A stretch of DNA of 64,000 nucleotides from Amaurobius ferox (taxonomy: Eukaryota > Arthropoda > Arachnida > Araneae > Amaurobiidae), in assembly GCA_951213105.1 (NCBI GenBank), contig OX578150.1, positions 27,377,107 to 27,441,106 of the forward strand, read 5' to 3'. How positions within the stretch are numbered: the stretch's first letter is position 1; each line of letters opens with the position of its first letter. The position numbers and the translations under genes were made by a program. Positions 33,658 to 45,442 of the stretch are shown one piece after another. The notes beneath the pieces were generated by a model. That model was not told where the DNA came from, searched no databases, and saw only the letters and a program-made list of their open reading frames with translations.

Positions 33658-34312
33658 GCTTGTAACCACTTATAAAAAGCCACGGTTTACTTCCAGATCG
33701 ATCGGAGCCCCCGCCAGGCTCCGTCTCCCCACACTTTTCTAACGTGCCAAGTGTAACCGCCGGAGTCATTCGCAAAGCTAGATGATGGAGAGCGGGCCGT
33801 AACGTGCACCTGGTGCACAGGGCCCAAGGACAACAAAGATCCAAGGGGGATTTCTCGATATGAAACACTCTCCACCATCTAACCAACGCAACCAAGCGAC
33901 TCACCTCTGGAACCGTTTACTGCAAACGTTTCTTAAAAGCAAAACTACTGATGCACGCAGCTCTACCCCTTTCGCATTACACCCACATGAACCCATTCCC
34001 GAGCCCAAACGGTGTACCTCACGGCAGAGGCCGAAGAGTGGTACTAGGGCCCATAGAGCAGATGTGATGTTTACTAAGGGCTCAGCATTGATGACACCAG
34101 CAGCTGAGAGGGACAAGAAACACTAAACACAAAAGGAGAACAAAACAAAAAGAAGGGGAAAGGAGGATAGACAAAAAATAAGAAGGAAAAAGAAAGAGAG
34201 AGTAAGAAAAAAGGAAAGAAAAGCCTTGCTAAGGTGCCTCGGGATTGCAACACCCGTATTCACTAAAGAAGTGAACCTCTGAGGGGGAACCCGAAGAAGA
34301 ACACACATCTTA
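33658..34312 (-). mobile_element. LINE 5' untranslated region
   Basis: A GC-richer block (33690-34090) with an adjacent purine-rich stretch (34120-34225 on the plus strand) lies immediately upstream of ORF1 on the minus strand. The abrupt composition change at about 34315 into AT-rich DNA marks the probable 5' end. The open frames at 33602-34308 lie in this block and have no recognisable domain. Confidence 0.55.
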
Positions 34313-34314
34313 AA

Positions 34315-35010
34315 AACGTCTTCGAAGAAAATAAATATGTATGTTTTCAGTTTTACTTATTAATTTCCTTTCTTTAATTGTTTCAAACCTGTATGAATCT
34401 TCTTGTAATTTGTATATAAATGTTAAATTTCTGAAATTTGTGTTTTTGAAGATAATTATTTGTTTTTGTACTTCAAACGAGTTTGGCCATTTGTGGAGAT
34501 TATTTAAATTTAATTTGGTGCATAGGTATTATTATTCGTTATGTTAATGTATTATACCTAGAAAATTAGTTGAATTACAACACACACGTCTTGAATTTTT
34601 GCTTATTTATGCTTTATTATTATTTCCCTTATTATCACCCCCATATTTATTCATTCACATTCAAATATCGCTTCTGTGTAGGTAGAACATCAGAATAAAA
34701 TGTATTATGAAGTATAATATATATTGCACTTGTACAATATGAACATGTGCTGTTATTGGGATCTGATCGAGTCGTCTGCGAAATGTGAGGGGAAGAATTG
34801 TGACTGCGGTGTCAGGTGGGTAAGGGGTGTTAATGAGTTTTTTTTACTAAGTTGAGAAAAAATGTCAGATTTTAAGAAGCTGTAGTGCGCTTACTATTCG
34901 TGCTATGCAATAGTTCTAATAGTAAAAATTGTAGGAAATTTAATTATCTTTAAATTTTATATTGAGAAAGAATCGCAAAAGTCGATCGTTTCTAAGATAT
35001 TTTGAAAAAA
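34315..35010. other. AT-rich DNA without recognised genes
   Basis: No feature is supported. One open frame (34341-34547) is Phe/Leu/Ile-rich and looks like chance. Confidence 0.4.
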
Positions 35011-35470
35011 CAAAAAAAAGTCATAAAATTTCGTGGTTTTTCGGCCGCCAAAAGTTCTCCCGGGATCGGCCATGTTGGATAACTTGGTTTTTTCATGTTG
35101 GCATCAATATATACAAATACAAAAAAAAAATCTTCTACTCCACCTTTTGCAAGGTACAATGTATCTATTGACTGGACTAAGTGACATGATTCGAATTTCA
35201 AAAGAATTTCTAGCATCCTTGAACGCTAATCTAACGTTTTTGAGGTGGTGTATGTTAGTGCGAATCTGTGGAAGCAATATCTCACGAACGAATGGACAGT
35301 TTAAAAATGGTAAGATAAACAGCCAGTGAATATTAGAACCCCATGAATTTTGAGTGCAATCGAATGTTCGAAAAATACTCCCCCCTCCATCGAATTTTTA
35401 AACAAATTTTTAAAAATCTTTAAAAATCATGACCTTTAAGACTATTTTTGTATGGCCCAGATTTTTTAAC
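35010..35470 (-). mobile_element. Diverged family A relic
   Basis: 'CTAGCATCCTTGAACGC', 'TTTTTGAGGTGGTG', 'CAATATCTCACGAACGAATG' and 'TGAGTGCAATCGAATGTTC' follow the order of family A in minus orientation. It lacks clear ends and the microsatellite is gone. Confidence 0.55.
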
Positions 35471-36480
35471 CTGTATATTAACGACAAACCCCGCACCCTA
35501 GGCTACCTTTAAGCTGCTGACACGAACGACCATGATCGCACAAATACAAATCGCGCAAAATATTATGGCTAACTCAGTCGTCCAAGTCAACGTAAGTAAG
35601 TGTGTTACTGTCACCTCCCCGACATACCCTAAACATTAATTTAACTTTAAACATCTAGTCTATTTTCTGGTAAACTAGTTATAAATACCAAAGTTCACCA
35701 GTAATACCAAGTAATACCCTTGAGTCAATAATAATTTTTTATGTAATTTTGCATTAAAAGACATTAGATTTCTAATGCAGTATTTAAGACAATTCTAAAT
35801 CATGCGTCTAAATCTAAACCATTCTTCTAATCGTCAAAACCATAGTATTTAAGATGCTTCTAAAAGCCATTAAAAGAGATAGGGAAGAAATAACTTCAAA
35901 TCCTCGTCGTTGTTTACAAAGAATGAATTAACAATAATTGACACAAATTTAAATAAAAGGGCTCAAATTCGAGTATGTTGTTGACAAGCTGGTGCGCAAA
36001 CACTTTTTTCGTTTTCCAATAAATTTGTTATATGCCTCATGGTTAACAAAATGACTGTAGAATCATCTTCTCTTTACTAAAACATTCAACACGAGCGAAT
36101 GTTACTGTACGTTCTACATACGTTGATCATCTATTGTACGATTCGGAACCAGATTGCATGAAATCTAACTAAGATGTCAGTGCCGAAGAAAGATTTTGGA
36201 AATGATTAGTGATATCGGTGATCCAAAGGAAATGGACAGCATAAAATTTGTTTTGCTGGTCGATAAAGTAATTTTATGCCGACCACATGGAAGAACTAAA
36301 ATTGTCAGTTCCCATAGAAGTTTATAAAAACTGTGGCTTGTTTGCAAGCTGCCATTGCAGATATCGTTTATTCCCACAAAACCGGTTCATGGATACCGAT
36401 ATTCTGAAGTATTGTTAAATTTAAGAAATTGCGGCTTTCCTTAAATGTGGATGAATTTACTTTAAATATAAATATCGTAA
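35471..36480. other. Unrecognised non-coding DNA
   Basis: No gene or repeat family is recognised here. A 66-codon open frame on the minus strand at 36177-36377 has no motif. Confidence 0.4.
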
Positions 36481-36489
36481 ATTCTTACT

Positions 36490-37150
36490 TTTCCTAGATA
36501 TTGTATAATGTATGGCAAAGGATTGTGGTGGGGTCACATTCAAAATTGAGTTTTCGACGTATTTACACGCTTATATGTATCCCTGATATAAAATCGAACA
36601 TTTTGTGATAACATTTGTTATCGCGATATTTCGCGAATAATTAGCGTTTAATAAACAATTTTATGAGATTGATGCTCGGTGAAGAACGGAACAGTATTGA
36701 CTTTGAACGCAATCAATCGGAAATCCCCCTCCCCTGCCGCCTAACGTTTTTGAATGCTTTTTCTTTTATTGTAAAATTAGGGCTTTCAATGTTAGTTTTC
36801 TAATGCAATATGCCGTAAATTAACACAAACGAACGCTATCATAAACCGTTCTCTGTTATTGCAGGTTATTGTACTGCATATAAAAAGTGAACATATTCAT
36901 GTTCACTTTTTATATGCAGTGTTATGCGATACCGTCTCATCATTCTCGTGAATATATTGATTTCCATTCGCGACAGAAAACAATTTTTGCTATAAATTTG
37001 TATTTTGACATCCAAACAATTCACCAATTGTCATTTATTTAATGGGATATTAAATTCCAATTGCATTGTAATGTAGATTTCACGGAGTATGAAAAGGGGA
37101 TTTTGTTTTGGTCCTTAAATTCGCCAAGTGACAAATTTAAATGTGTGTAA
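36490..37150 (-). mobile_element. Diverged family A relic with a perfect hairpin
   Basis: It follows family A in minus orientation from the degenerate hairpin ('TAGATATTGTATAATGTATGG') and 'GAGTTTTCGACG' through 'GTTATTGCAGG' to 'AAATTCGCCAAGTGAC'. At 36874-36894 / 36899-36919 it carries an exact 21-bp inverted repeat with a 4-bp loop. Confidence 0.6.
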
Positions 37151-40100
37151 TGTTAATTTAAGTCCAATTGTGGTATGATCTTATTTATACTCATACTATG
37201 ACAACTATGGCAACCATCTAATCTTAAGTAAGATAACAAGTTAAATGCATTGACATATGCATAACATAATTTGAATTCTGAATATTGGGAATGTATCGAC
37301 TCAAACTAAATTATCAGTTTTATATCAAAATTAGTTTTTATTTCAAAAAGTTTAATATATGAACTCTTAAAAATGCTGGCCATATTTTCTTACACCAACT
37401 CTCGCTTACTTCTCTTTGTATTTCCTTCAAACGTCTTTGACAGGTTCTTTCTCTGCTCTCAGAGCACATAGAGAACAGAAACTCGGCACAGTTTCCTCTC
37501 GTGAGCAGCGTATTCATCTATCCAACTTTCACGTCATTACGCTTCATTCTTTACGTACGTCATGACCAAGGGTGTCCAAGGGTCAAGCAGCTCAAGCGAT
37601 AGCTTGGGGACTTATGTTTGCACAGGGCCCCAAAATGTTGTACATTATTTTTATTGGAATTTCTTGTATTTTTTGACTGATTAGTGCATTATACCTTTAT
37701 ATACCTAATCCAACGTTTTCTGGATATTCTATATAATTCTACATTTTATTATTAGGCATCAGTTTATAGTGTTCTTTACAACGTTTTGGCTACAAGTTGG
37801 TCATCCATTTGCAGTTGAGCATATTGAGATCATGAAGCTATAATTTCTATGGTGCGCTATTTTTATAGCCAGGGTTAGATTACCCAGTGTTTCTTTCACG
37901 ACTTTTTGGGCCGGGGGGGGGGCGAATAGAATCTTAGGGGGGCAAGTTTTCTATTTGCCCTATATAAATATATCTAAATAATGTGTCACATAAATAGAAA
38001 CTAGGTTAACATAAAATGTCTTCGGGGGTGTGAATATATTTCTCCGGGAGGGGGCGAAACCCCCCTCGGAGGTATGCCTGAAAGATACACTGAGATTACC
38101 CATTGTGATAAAGTTGTTTCCAATTTTAAAGGCATGTTCAGCAGACAGAACTGCGAAGAAACTTTGATTCATAGCTATTTGCAACCCATCATTAAGATTT
38201 CGTGGAGGGGCAATGATATGATTTGCACCCCAATAACTATGTAGGGAAAGGCACATGAATGTGCACTTTAGGGGTGGGGGTATTATAGCCGATCGAATAA
38301 AAATGATTGCAGCGCTTCTAGCAAAGAAATAAAAGTAAAGAAGCCTTGGGTACGATTTCGGCGACACGAGATAGACGAAAATCGTCAATTGCAATGTAGT
38401 AGAGGATTGTCCAATTAGTATGAGAATCTACATTTAACGATTTATCGCTCCATATTGGCGAAAATACTGTCAAAATTGCAAAAATTGAACGCACGAAACG
38501 TGTATATGGCAGCAATAAATACAAAATACCAGTCAAGTCATATCGGGGATTGAATCACGGTGACACCTGCAATATTTGAAAAACTACTGTTATATTCTTC
38601 CTTGAATTCAAATGTGCATTATTGCTGCTGGAGGATATTTTGAACTGGTGGTATATTGAACATCTTGACATGTAAGTATTTGTTTTATCATTGCTGAGTG
38701 GAACAGCCATTTAACAATCATATTGAGTCAAATAAATGCCTCATTGAATTAGAAAGGGTATAAAAACTTCTATGGGTGAAACGCTTGAAAATGCCATAAT
38801 GCTTTGAGAATGATATCTAGATGTTGCTAGTGTTAGTAAAATTGTTGCTATTATTAGTGACACAACAGAAAAGCGTATAGTACTTAGTATACGTATTTTT
38901 GATTGTTTTTAAATTAAGGGTTCCCTGATTATGAGTATAATTAAACAGCACCTTTTCAGAGTTGGATAGGAAACAGAATATAGCACGATTAAAATAATTT
39001 TACTTTTCAATTTATTTTTTAAGCCTAGGCATATTCTTTATTTCTTCAATTCTACTTCGCATTGCGCTAATGATTTATTTTTACAAAAGTTTTATAAATA
39101 TTTCAGGCCTTTCGCCATAAAAATGCATTCTAACCCTAGCGCCACCTGAATTATTATTTCAAACGATATTGGCGTTTTCTTAATATGAAGAACTAACTCC
39201 TTACAGAAGGCATATCATGGAGATAAAAGTATCGGTTTTGTTGTATAGACTCCTATCAATTGGACAATTTGCTTTTCTTTTCATCTCTTTGTTGCCCAGA
39301 TCGTTAACCTTACTTTTAAAATCTTCAACTAGAGCCACTTATTCGATCGATCACGGCTAATCGATAGACATAACGTATATTCGTGGACGTTGCCTCACAA
39401 AGTTATTGGAGTACTTAGACCTTATAGAAACACTATGAAAGTGAGAATTTCAGTCGTCTAACTTAAATATCTTCTGAAAAACACGGTGAAGGTTTTTTTT
39501 TTTTTTTTTTCCCCCAGAAAATGATAAGCGAGCGCAGAGTCCATGAAATATGCTAATGCATGTGTTACCTCCCTACAACGATATACGGAACAACGAGAAT
39601 TATAATCCGTCATAAAAAAAACACGGATTTTTATCTCGTGAACAGATTTGCATACATTGGTTTTCAAAATTTAACGAGTTAACTGGTTTATAGCTAAAAT
39701 ATTTTAAATTTTGTATATCCTTGATTTTACTTCTATACTATTCTGGACAATGCTGGGTATTTAAATCTAGTAATATAAACATAACACCGTAAGAAAAAAA
39801 AATGGAAATGCATCGACATTTAAACTGCCGTATTCTTAAAGTTACATGTTGAAGTTTGAACGCATTTCCAATGGAAATAGATTATTAAAAATTGAAGCCG
39901 ACCAACAAAATTATAATTTGCGCTTCTATAGTACAACAACCCGCATGAGTTGGATTGATTTCGTGTTTTTCAGAGCCGAATGGTCTATAAATGCACTGGC
40001 AGTAAGAAATCTTGCTGTATGCTACAAATTTCTTGCTACTAGAGCAGTTTTCCCTTCCGTTCTGAAAACGTTTAAAACCCCAAAGCCGGTCCATTTATGA

Positions 40101-40424
40101 CGGTACCGTAAAAAAGTTTTTACGCTTCTCAAGAAAGAGACCATCAGTTGGAAATAGCGTATAACTGTACAAAAGCACATTATCGAACGTTATAAAAAAT
40201 CTGCTTCAAAATGGCAAAAATAAAAGTTATTACTCTCAGAAGTTCCCGAATTTTGGATCGCATTCGTTACAGATAACAGAGTCTATGGCCAAATTATGTA
40301 CTGTTTTTGAGATACTTCACATTTTTAAATTATTTAGTGCCAACTATTTACATAAGTAGTATCCAGATCAGAGGACTGCAATCTGGAGCTTGCAAATACT
40401 GAAGTGCTGCTCTCAAGTATAAAA
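37151..40424. other. Long stretch without supported genes
   Basis: It contains a G-rich segment (about 37910-38070), a poly(T) tract near 39495 and a pyrimidine-rich area. An 84-codon open frame at 39846-40100, with an ATG start and a possible internal 3' splice-like 'TTTTTCAG' at 39967-39974, is the only stretch that might be a decayed exon. I cannot assign it. The 144-codon minus-strand frame at 37960-38394 has no recognisable motif. Confidence 0.4.
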
Positions 40425-40426
40425 AA

Positions 40427-41050
40427 ATCTGATGTGGGTAGCACATGACTTTCCCTGCAGACATTCTCTTTACTTTAATTAAATACACGTTCTCTTTATT
40501 TTAATTAATATATACGTTCTCTTTATTTTAATTAAATGTAATTCACTTTTAATTCCATTTTCGTTCTCATTTGGTAACTGGACTCATTTTCAAATGCGGC
40601 GAAGAGAAAAAACGAAAAAACTAAAATATCTCAAGAACGGCTAGTCCTAGTGTAATGGGGTTGGTCTTATTCTTTTCTTCGTTAAAAATTACGTAATAAA
40701 CAAGAATTTAATGGATATATTGGAGCATACGTAGTTTTTTAATTTAGATTTTGACGATTTTTGCTGGACATTTTGCAAAAAAAGGCAGGTTGTTGTTCTT
40801 TTCCGAATCTTACCAAAATCTAATCAGCACTAGAGTATCCTACAAGTAACTTATTTACCAAATTTTGTGAAATTTGGTCAATTAGTATTTTAGCTAGAGT
40901 AGATACATGAAATTTTATTCATTTCCCTTGCATTCTCCTTGAAAATAACAGTATCTGTGGATCGCTTTTGCGGTCTTCAGCGCTTTGCAGATATACCATT
41001 ATGTGGATTGGAGACTCGAAAACTTGCTATATTCCACAAATTTGTGAACT
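40427..41050 (+). mobile_element. Family B repeat, copy B1 (3' end degraded)
   Basis: It starts 'TCTGATGTGGGTAGCACATG' + 'ACTTTCCCTGCAGAC', followed by a triplicated 'ACGTTCTCTTTATTTTAATT' region, 'CTCAAGAACGGCTAGTCC' and 'ACCAAAATCTAATCAGCAC'. The terminal hairpin is not preserved. Confidence 0.7.
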
Positions 41051-42790
41051 TTATAGACATATAAATTCAGTTTTATCCCGCAGTTGGCATTAAATTTCAC
41101 AAAGATTGAGGTTAGACAGCGCGATTTTATGGACTATTGTGAAAACCAAGCATTAATGTTTACAGAACCCGCCTAAAGGAGACGTTCCCAAAGCTGGGAT
41201 AACTCTCACCAAAGAGAGGCGTTTCAAAAGATAGGAAAGTGCTCCCATTACAGGTTCTGTTAGTATCTATAACTTAAAAAATACTGTAATTGGATAGTAA
41301 CTTTATTTAAGTTATAAAATTGATAATATTTTGAGTTAATCAAACTTTAAATTTTTGCAATATATGCAGCTATAAGTTAAACACAATGATTTTCTATTCT
41401 TATATTTGTAGAAATTATTTGCTGCTATCATCCTAAAATTTATTTAATAAATTGTTTTAAATAATTAGTTGCAAATATGAATTAAAACATTAAACCCGTT
41501 TTCACACATATTTTTAGACAAATTTTTTTAAATTTAGAAAAGAAAATACATCATCATTAAGATAACCAAACAAAGAAAAAGCTTTGAATTTTTTTCCCCT
41601 CATTAATTTGATATACCAAATTTCATATTTTTATCTGCAATAGTTTTTGCGGTACGAAGCAAAGAATCTCGAGAAACGAGAAATTTGTCAAACAGCGGCG
41701 TCGGCGTCAGCTACTTTTTTTAATATAGAGAGATTCCCCCCCCCCCCCCCAAAAAAAAAAAAGTATTCACAATATGAAATGACAAATCATTGCATAGATT
41801 TTAATGTGAATAACATGTATAGTTCGGGTATATATGGTTGTCTGGAATCGGGGCGTTACCAAAAATATAAACATTTTGGACGCTTATATCTCCGAATCTA
41901 ATAGATAAAACTATCAACAACTTTTACTTATTTTGTCGGAAATATAGTACCATTTATGTATATAGAAATAATTTCAGTATTTTAGTATATTGACATTTTT
42001 TTTAGATTTTTTTTTTGTCAAAGTCAGTTTTAGTCTCCTTTGCTTTCACCGGAAATATCTTCTAAATTATAAAAGACAAACAATAAGCGACAACAGTGTT
42101 TAGTAAGAAATGCAGGTTCTAGATTAATAATTTGTTTTTATATATCTTATATAATTTTCACGGAGTCGTCTTATTACGTTCAAAAAGATTGAAAATTTCT
42201 AGTTTTATATGCTTATTTAATTATATACATTAAGTTTATAAATGCTTATTCCTCGAAAACTAAAAGTGGTAGCTATGAACTATATTAGGTAATTTGTAGC
42301 CCTTTAAAAACTATATAAGGGAATATAATTGGACTTTATATCGGATTCTTAGTTTTTGAAATACAATGCCAATAATTTCGATATTTTAATATTTTGAACA
42401 GGGGGTTCTAATTTCGATATTTTATAACTATTTTGAAAAGGTGGTTTTAATTTCGATGTTTTAACATTTTGAACTATTTTGAAAGTGTGATTCTAATTTC
42501 TATATTTAAATATTTAAAATTGATTTGAAAATGTCAAAGAAAATAAACTACTTAGGAAAATGTTATTCAAGCAAAATTATTTCGACGGAGACCGTGCCCT
42601 AGTTTAATTACACTGTTTCGGGTCGGACTCGGGCTGAGTACGGCTGGACTGAATATATTTAATTTTGAAAACTTTTCAAATGAGTTTTAATTGAATGCAT
42701 GAAATTATTATCTTTATTTCTTTATTTCATCTATGTAAAGATAAATGCTTAAAAAAAAACTTTTATCTCAATTCTTCTTAGAAAAATTTC
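41051..42790. other. AT-rich DNA without recognised genes
   Basis: It includes a poly(C)/poly(A) junction at 41737-41762 and loosely repeated 'TTTTGAA...TTTCGATATTTTA' phrases at 42385-42510. No exon is supported. Confidence 0.4.
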
Positions 42791-42923
42791 ACACATTCGT
42801 CTTTCCTCCCCCACTGGGTTCCGGTCTAAATTGGGTGGCACTTCCCGACCGTCCAAACAGTTACCTTACACCTTTCTGGTAGGTCGGACGGTCTGGGTTT
42901 CAACAACAACACATTCGTCTTTC
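42791..42923 (+). mobile_element. Tiny retro-insertion with 15-bp target-site duplication (copy S3)
   Basis: The insert 42806-42908 (103 bp) lies between exact copies of ACACATTCGTCTTTC (42791-42805 and 42909-42923). It ends 'GGTCTGGGTTTCAACAACA', i.e. the shared 3' end plus a short CAA-repeat tail, as expected for a retroposed element. It is the longest of the three copies and so defines the most of the family. Confidence 0.8.
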
Positions 42924-44130
42924 TAACACATATGAATTTAAATTATATCGGGCCGGATCACGCCGAGACCCAATGCTCTTCAGGCCGGGTTTAAGTACTG
43001 GTATTGTCAGACCGGCAGGGTTAATTTTTGGTCCGTTCTGGTGCCTATTGGATTTTTTTGTATAGTTCAGCGTTTCATTCACAATTTGCGATTTTATTTT
43101 GCTGCAAAAGAATTATTTGAATTAGCTATGAATTGTTAAAAGATATCTTTAAAAAGCACATGCATTTTATAACAAAATTAAACAAAGCAATAAAACTAAA
43201 TAATAATAAGTATGAGAAACATATATAAAGGATTCTTATGCATGCATTTAAATAATTTAAAAGTACTATCTTTTACGGTCAAAAGTTATTTTCATGTTGA
43301 AATGTTGTTTCACGAAACCCATTTAATAAACTACGTATGAAATGCAAGTGAAACACAAATCTTAATTTAAGCACTCAACTTTGCTTAACAAGAGTGGCTC
43401 TACTCTGTGAAAATTTGAAGGAATCTGGGCTTGGCTGAACGAAAACCACATGCTTTCAGCATTCTACAGAAAAGACATTTTTCTGAGAGTCATAAATTTC
43501 TTGTCCGATTAAAAACACTTTTAGGTGAACACACACTGAACTTGCTTTCCAAATCCCTGAACAAATGTGTTTCATCTACGGCTTCCGTATTTTTCTCTTG
43601 CTGTTTTTCCGACTGCGAGGTTTTATACAAAGCGCTCTTAGCAGAACCTAACTGCTCTTCGATGGTTTTGTCGACAAAAATGTATACTAGAAACGATCTG
43701 CATCTTCGAATTTCCTCAATAAAAATGCCGACAGAGATTGGGGACTTCCTGAACCACCCTCGTTGTCACTGCCCTCATCCATTTATTTTTGAAGGGGATT
43801 TATGAGACGGTAAAGAAACCATTGTCCCACGTCCATCAGATGGCTTTACTTCAACATGGGCGTCAAGGATTTTGGTTCAGCAAAGAGATTCCGTGATTTC
43901 GTAGTGGATATTTAGAAAATTAAAGTAAAAAAAAAAAAATTAAAGTGAAATAATTATGATGAACAAAATCCACTCTTATTTGGATTTTTCCGAGGGCTTG
44001 CAAAATGTCCCGACTTTTTTAGCCGAAGTACAGGGGTGTGACCCCCCCCCCCCCCCCGGTACTTACGTCCCTGTATATAGGTTATTCACGAGTAATATAG
44101 GTTATTTCTACAGGTTATTATATCTGTCGT
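42924..44130. other. Non-coding, one possible decayed coding stretch
   Basis: The minus strand around 43500-43730 reads about 75 charged, coding-like codons ('EEIRRCRSFLVYIFVDKTIEEQ' region to 'SVFNRTRNL') bounded by stops, and could be the remnant of a gene or transposon ORF. The plus-strand frame 43431-43805 starts at TTG and looks like its shadow. A poly(C) run lies at 44042-44057. Confidence 0.35.
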
Positions 44131-44366
44131 CCCCTCCCGAACGCCTGAACGTTTTCTCCCTCTGTTACCTCCTCTGATAAGTAAACTCGTCCACAAACTC
44201 GTTCTCCTACTGCTCCTACTCTGTGCATTACTGCATTAACGGTCTAGTAGTTGTTTAGAGTGCGATCGCCAGCATTTGCTTGATTTATTCTCAAAGCGAT
44301 TCATCTTAACGTGCTTGCTTATAGCTGAGTTTCTGATCCAACATTCTCATTTTTGTTATTTTTACG

Positions 44367-44411
44367 ATGGAGTTCCCATCTGATGTGGAAATGGAACAGA
44401 CTTTTCCCAAG
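44367..44411 (+). CDS. Probable first coding exon (F-box gene, exon 1)
   Basis: ATG 44367 opens 15 codons (MEFPSDVEMEQTFPK) that end exactly at a consensus 5' splice site, AAG|GTAAGT (44411/44412). The 200 bp upstream are less AT-rich than the surroundings, as expected for a 5' UTR/promoter. The exon ends in phase 0. The next plus-strand exon I recognise, the F-box exon at 57985, begins in phase 0 with an acidic residue run, so joining them gives an uninterrupted reading frame. The link is inferred. It implies a 13.6-kb intron filled with repeats. Confidence 0.5.
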
Positions 44412-44519
44412 GTAAGTATTACATTTTATTTTACAGATAATATGATGTGTCCATGGCGTCTTTTTTCTGAGATCCAAAATTTGATTTTGCGGAAAAATAA
44501 TAGTACATGTTAGTGCATT

Positions 44520-45198
44520 TTATACTTTCCCTGCGACACACGGTAATGTACAGGGAAAGTATTGGAATCATGTCGAAAATCGTAACTCGAGTTTTCGACG
44601 GATCTACATGTTTTGAGACCTCTACAACACGAAAAAACGATTTTTAACGTGACATTTGTGTGTGTGTCTGACTGTGCAGTGTATGTACCCTCTCTGGTTC
44701 AAAGATTAATTAACCAAACGTCTTAAAATTTGGTAAGTAAGCCACTTGAGGGCGACCCTGGTGCTGATTAGATTTTGGTAAGATGCGGGTAAGCAGAATA
44801 TTTAATTTATTTATTTATTTTTTTTTTGCAAAATGGCGCACAGAAGTCACGAAAATCTAAAATAAAAGACTACGTATGCTCAAATGTATCAATTAAATGA
44901 TTGTTTCAAACGTAATTTTTGGCGATAAAAAGAATAAGTTTAGTTCTATTACTCCAGGATTGGAAGTTCTCGAGAAATTTGAATTTTTTCACATTTTTAC
45001 TGCGCCGCTTTTGAAAATATATGCAGTTACCACGTGAACACGAAAATTGAATTAAAAGGGAAAATCCAGTGTCATTTCAAATAAGTATGCGTGTTATTTT
45101 GTGAAATAAAACATAATTTGATGAATTATTACAGAAATAAAGAGAAAATGAATTTAAGTCTGCAAAGAAAGTCATGTGTTGCCCACATCAGATTTTTA
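44520..45198 (-). mobile_element. Family B repeat, copy B2
   Basis: A complete minus-strand copy, from the hairpin 'ACTTTCCCTGCGACACACGG' and 'GTTTTCGACGGATCTACATG' through a short GT tract to 'GTGTTGCCCACATCAGA' at 45177-45192. It begins about 110 bp into the large intron. Confidence 0.75.
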
Positions 45199-45442
45199 AT
45201 GCTTTCTTTATCTTGTTACCCATTAACATATGGGTACCAAATGTGCAGTAATTTGCTTCATTTTTTCTAGAGATATCGCGCATCCTGTGGAAAAGTATTT
45301 ATTTTAATTTCTTTTTCATCAAATGTTAACCACTAATCAATAGTATTATTTCCATTTTGGTTACAAACAAAGCATTCAGCCATTTAATAATAGTGAAAAT
45401 ATGTATTTACTTCTTTAAAGATTTACACTTTCTTGAATTAAA

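Noticed and set aside
33602..34308. Overlapping open frames in the GC-rich block as host exons
   Set aside because: The block sits directly upstream of LINE ORF1 on the same strand with abrupt composition edges, so it is best explained as the LINE 5' UTR.
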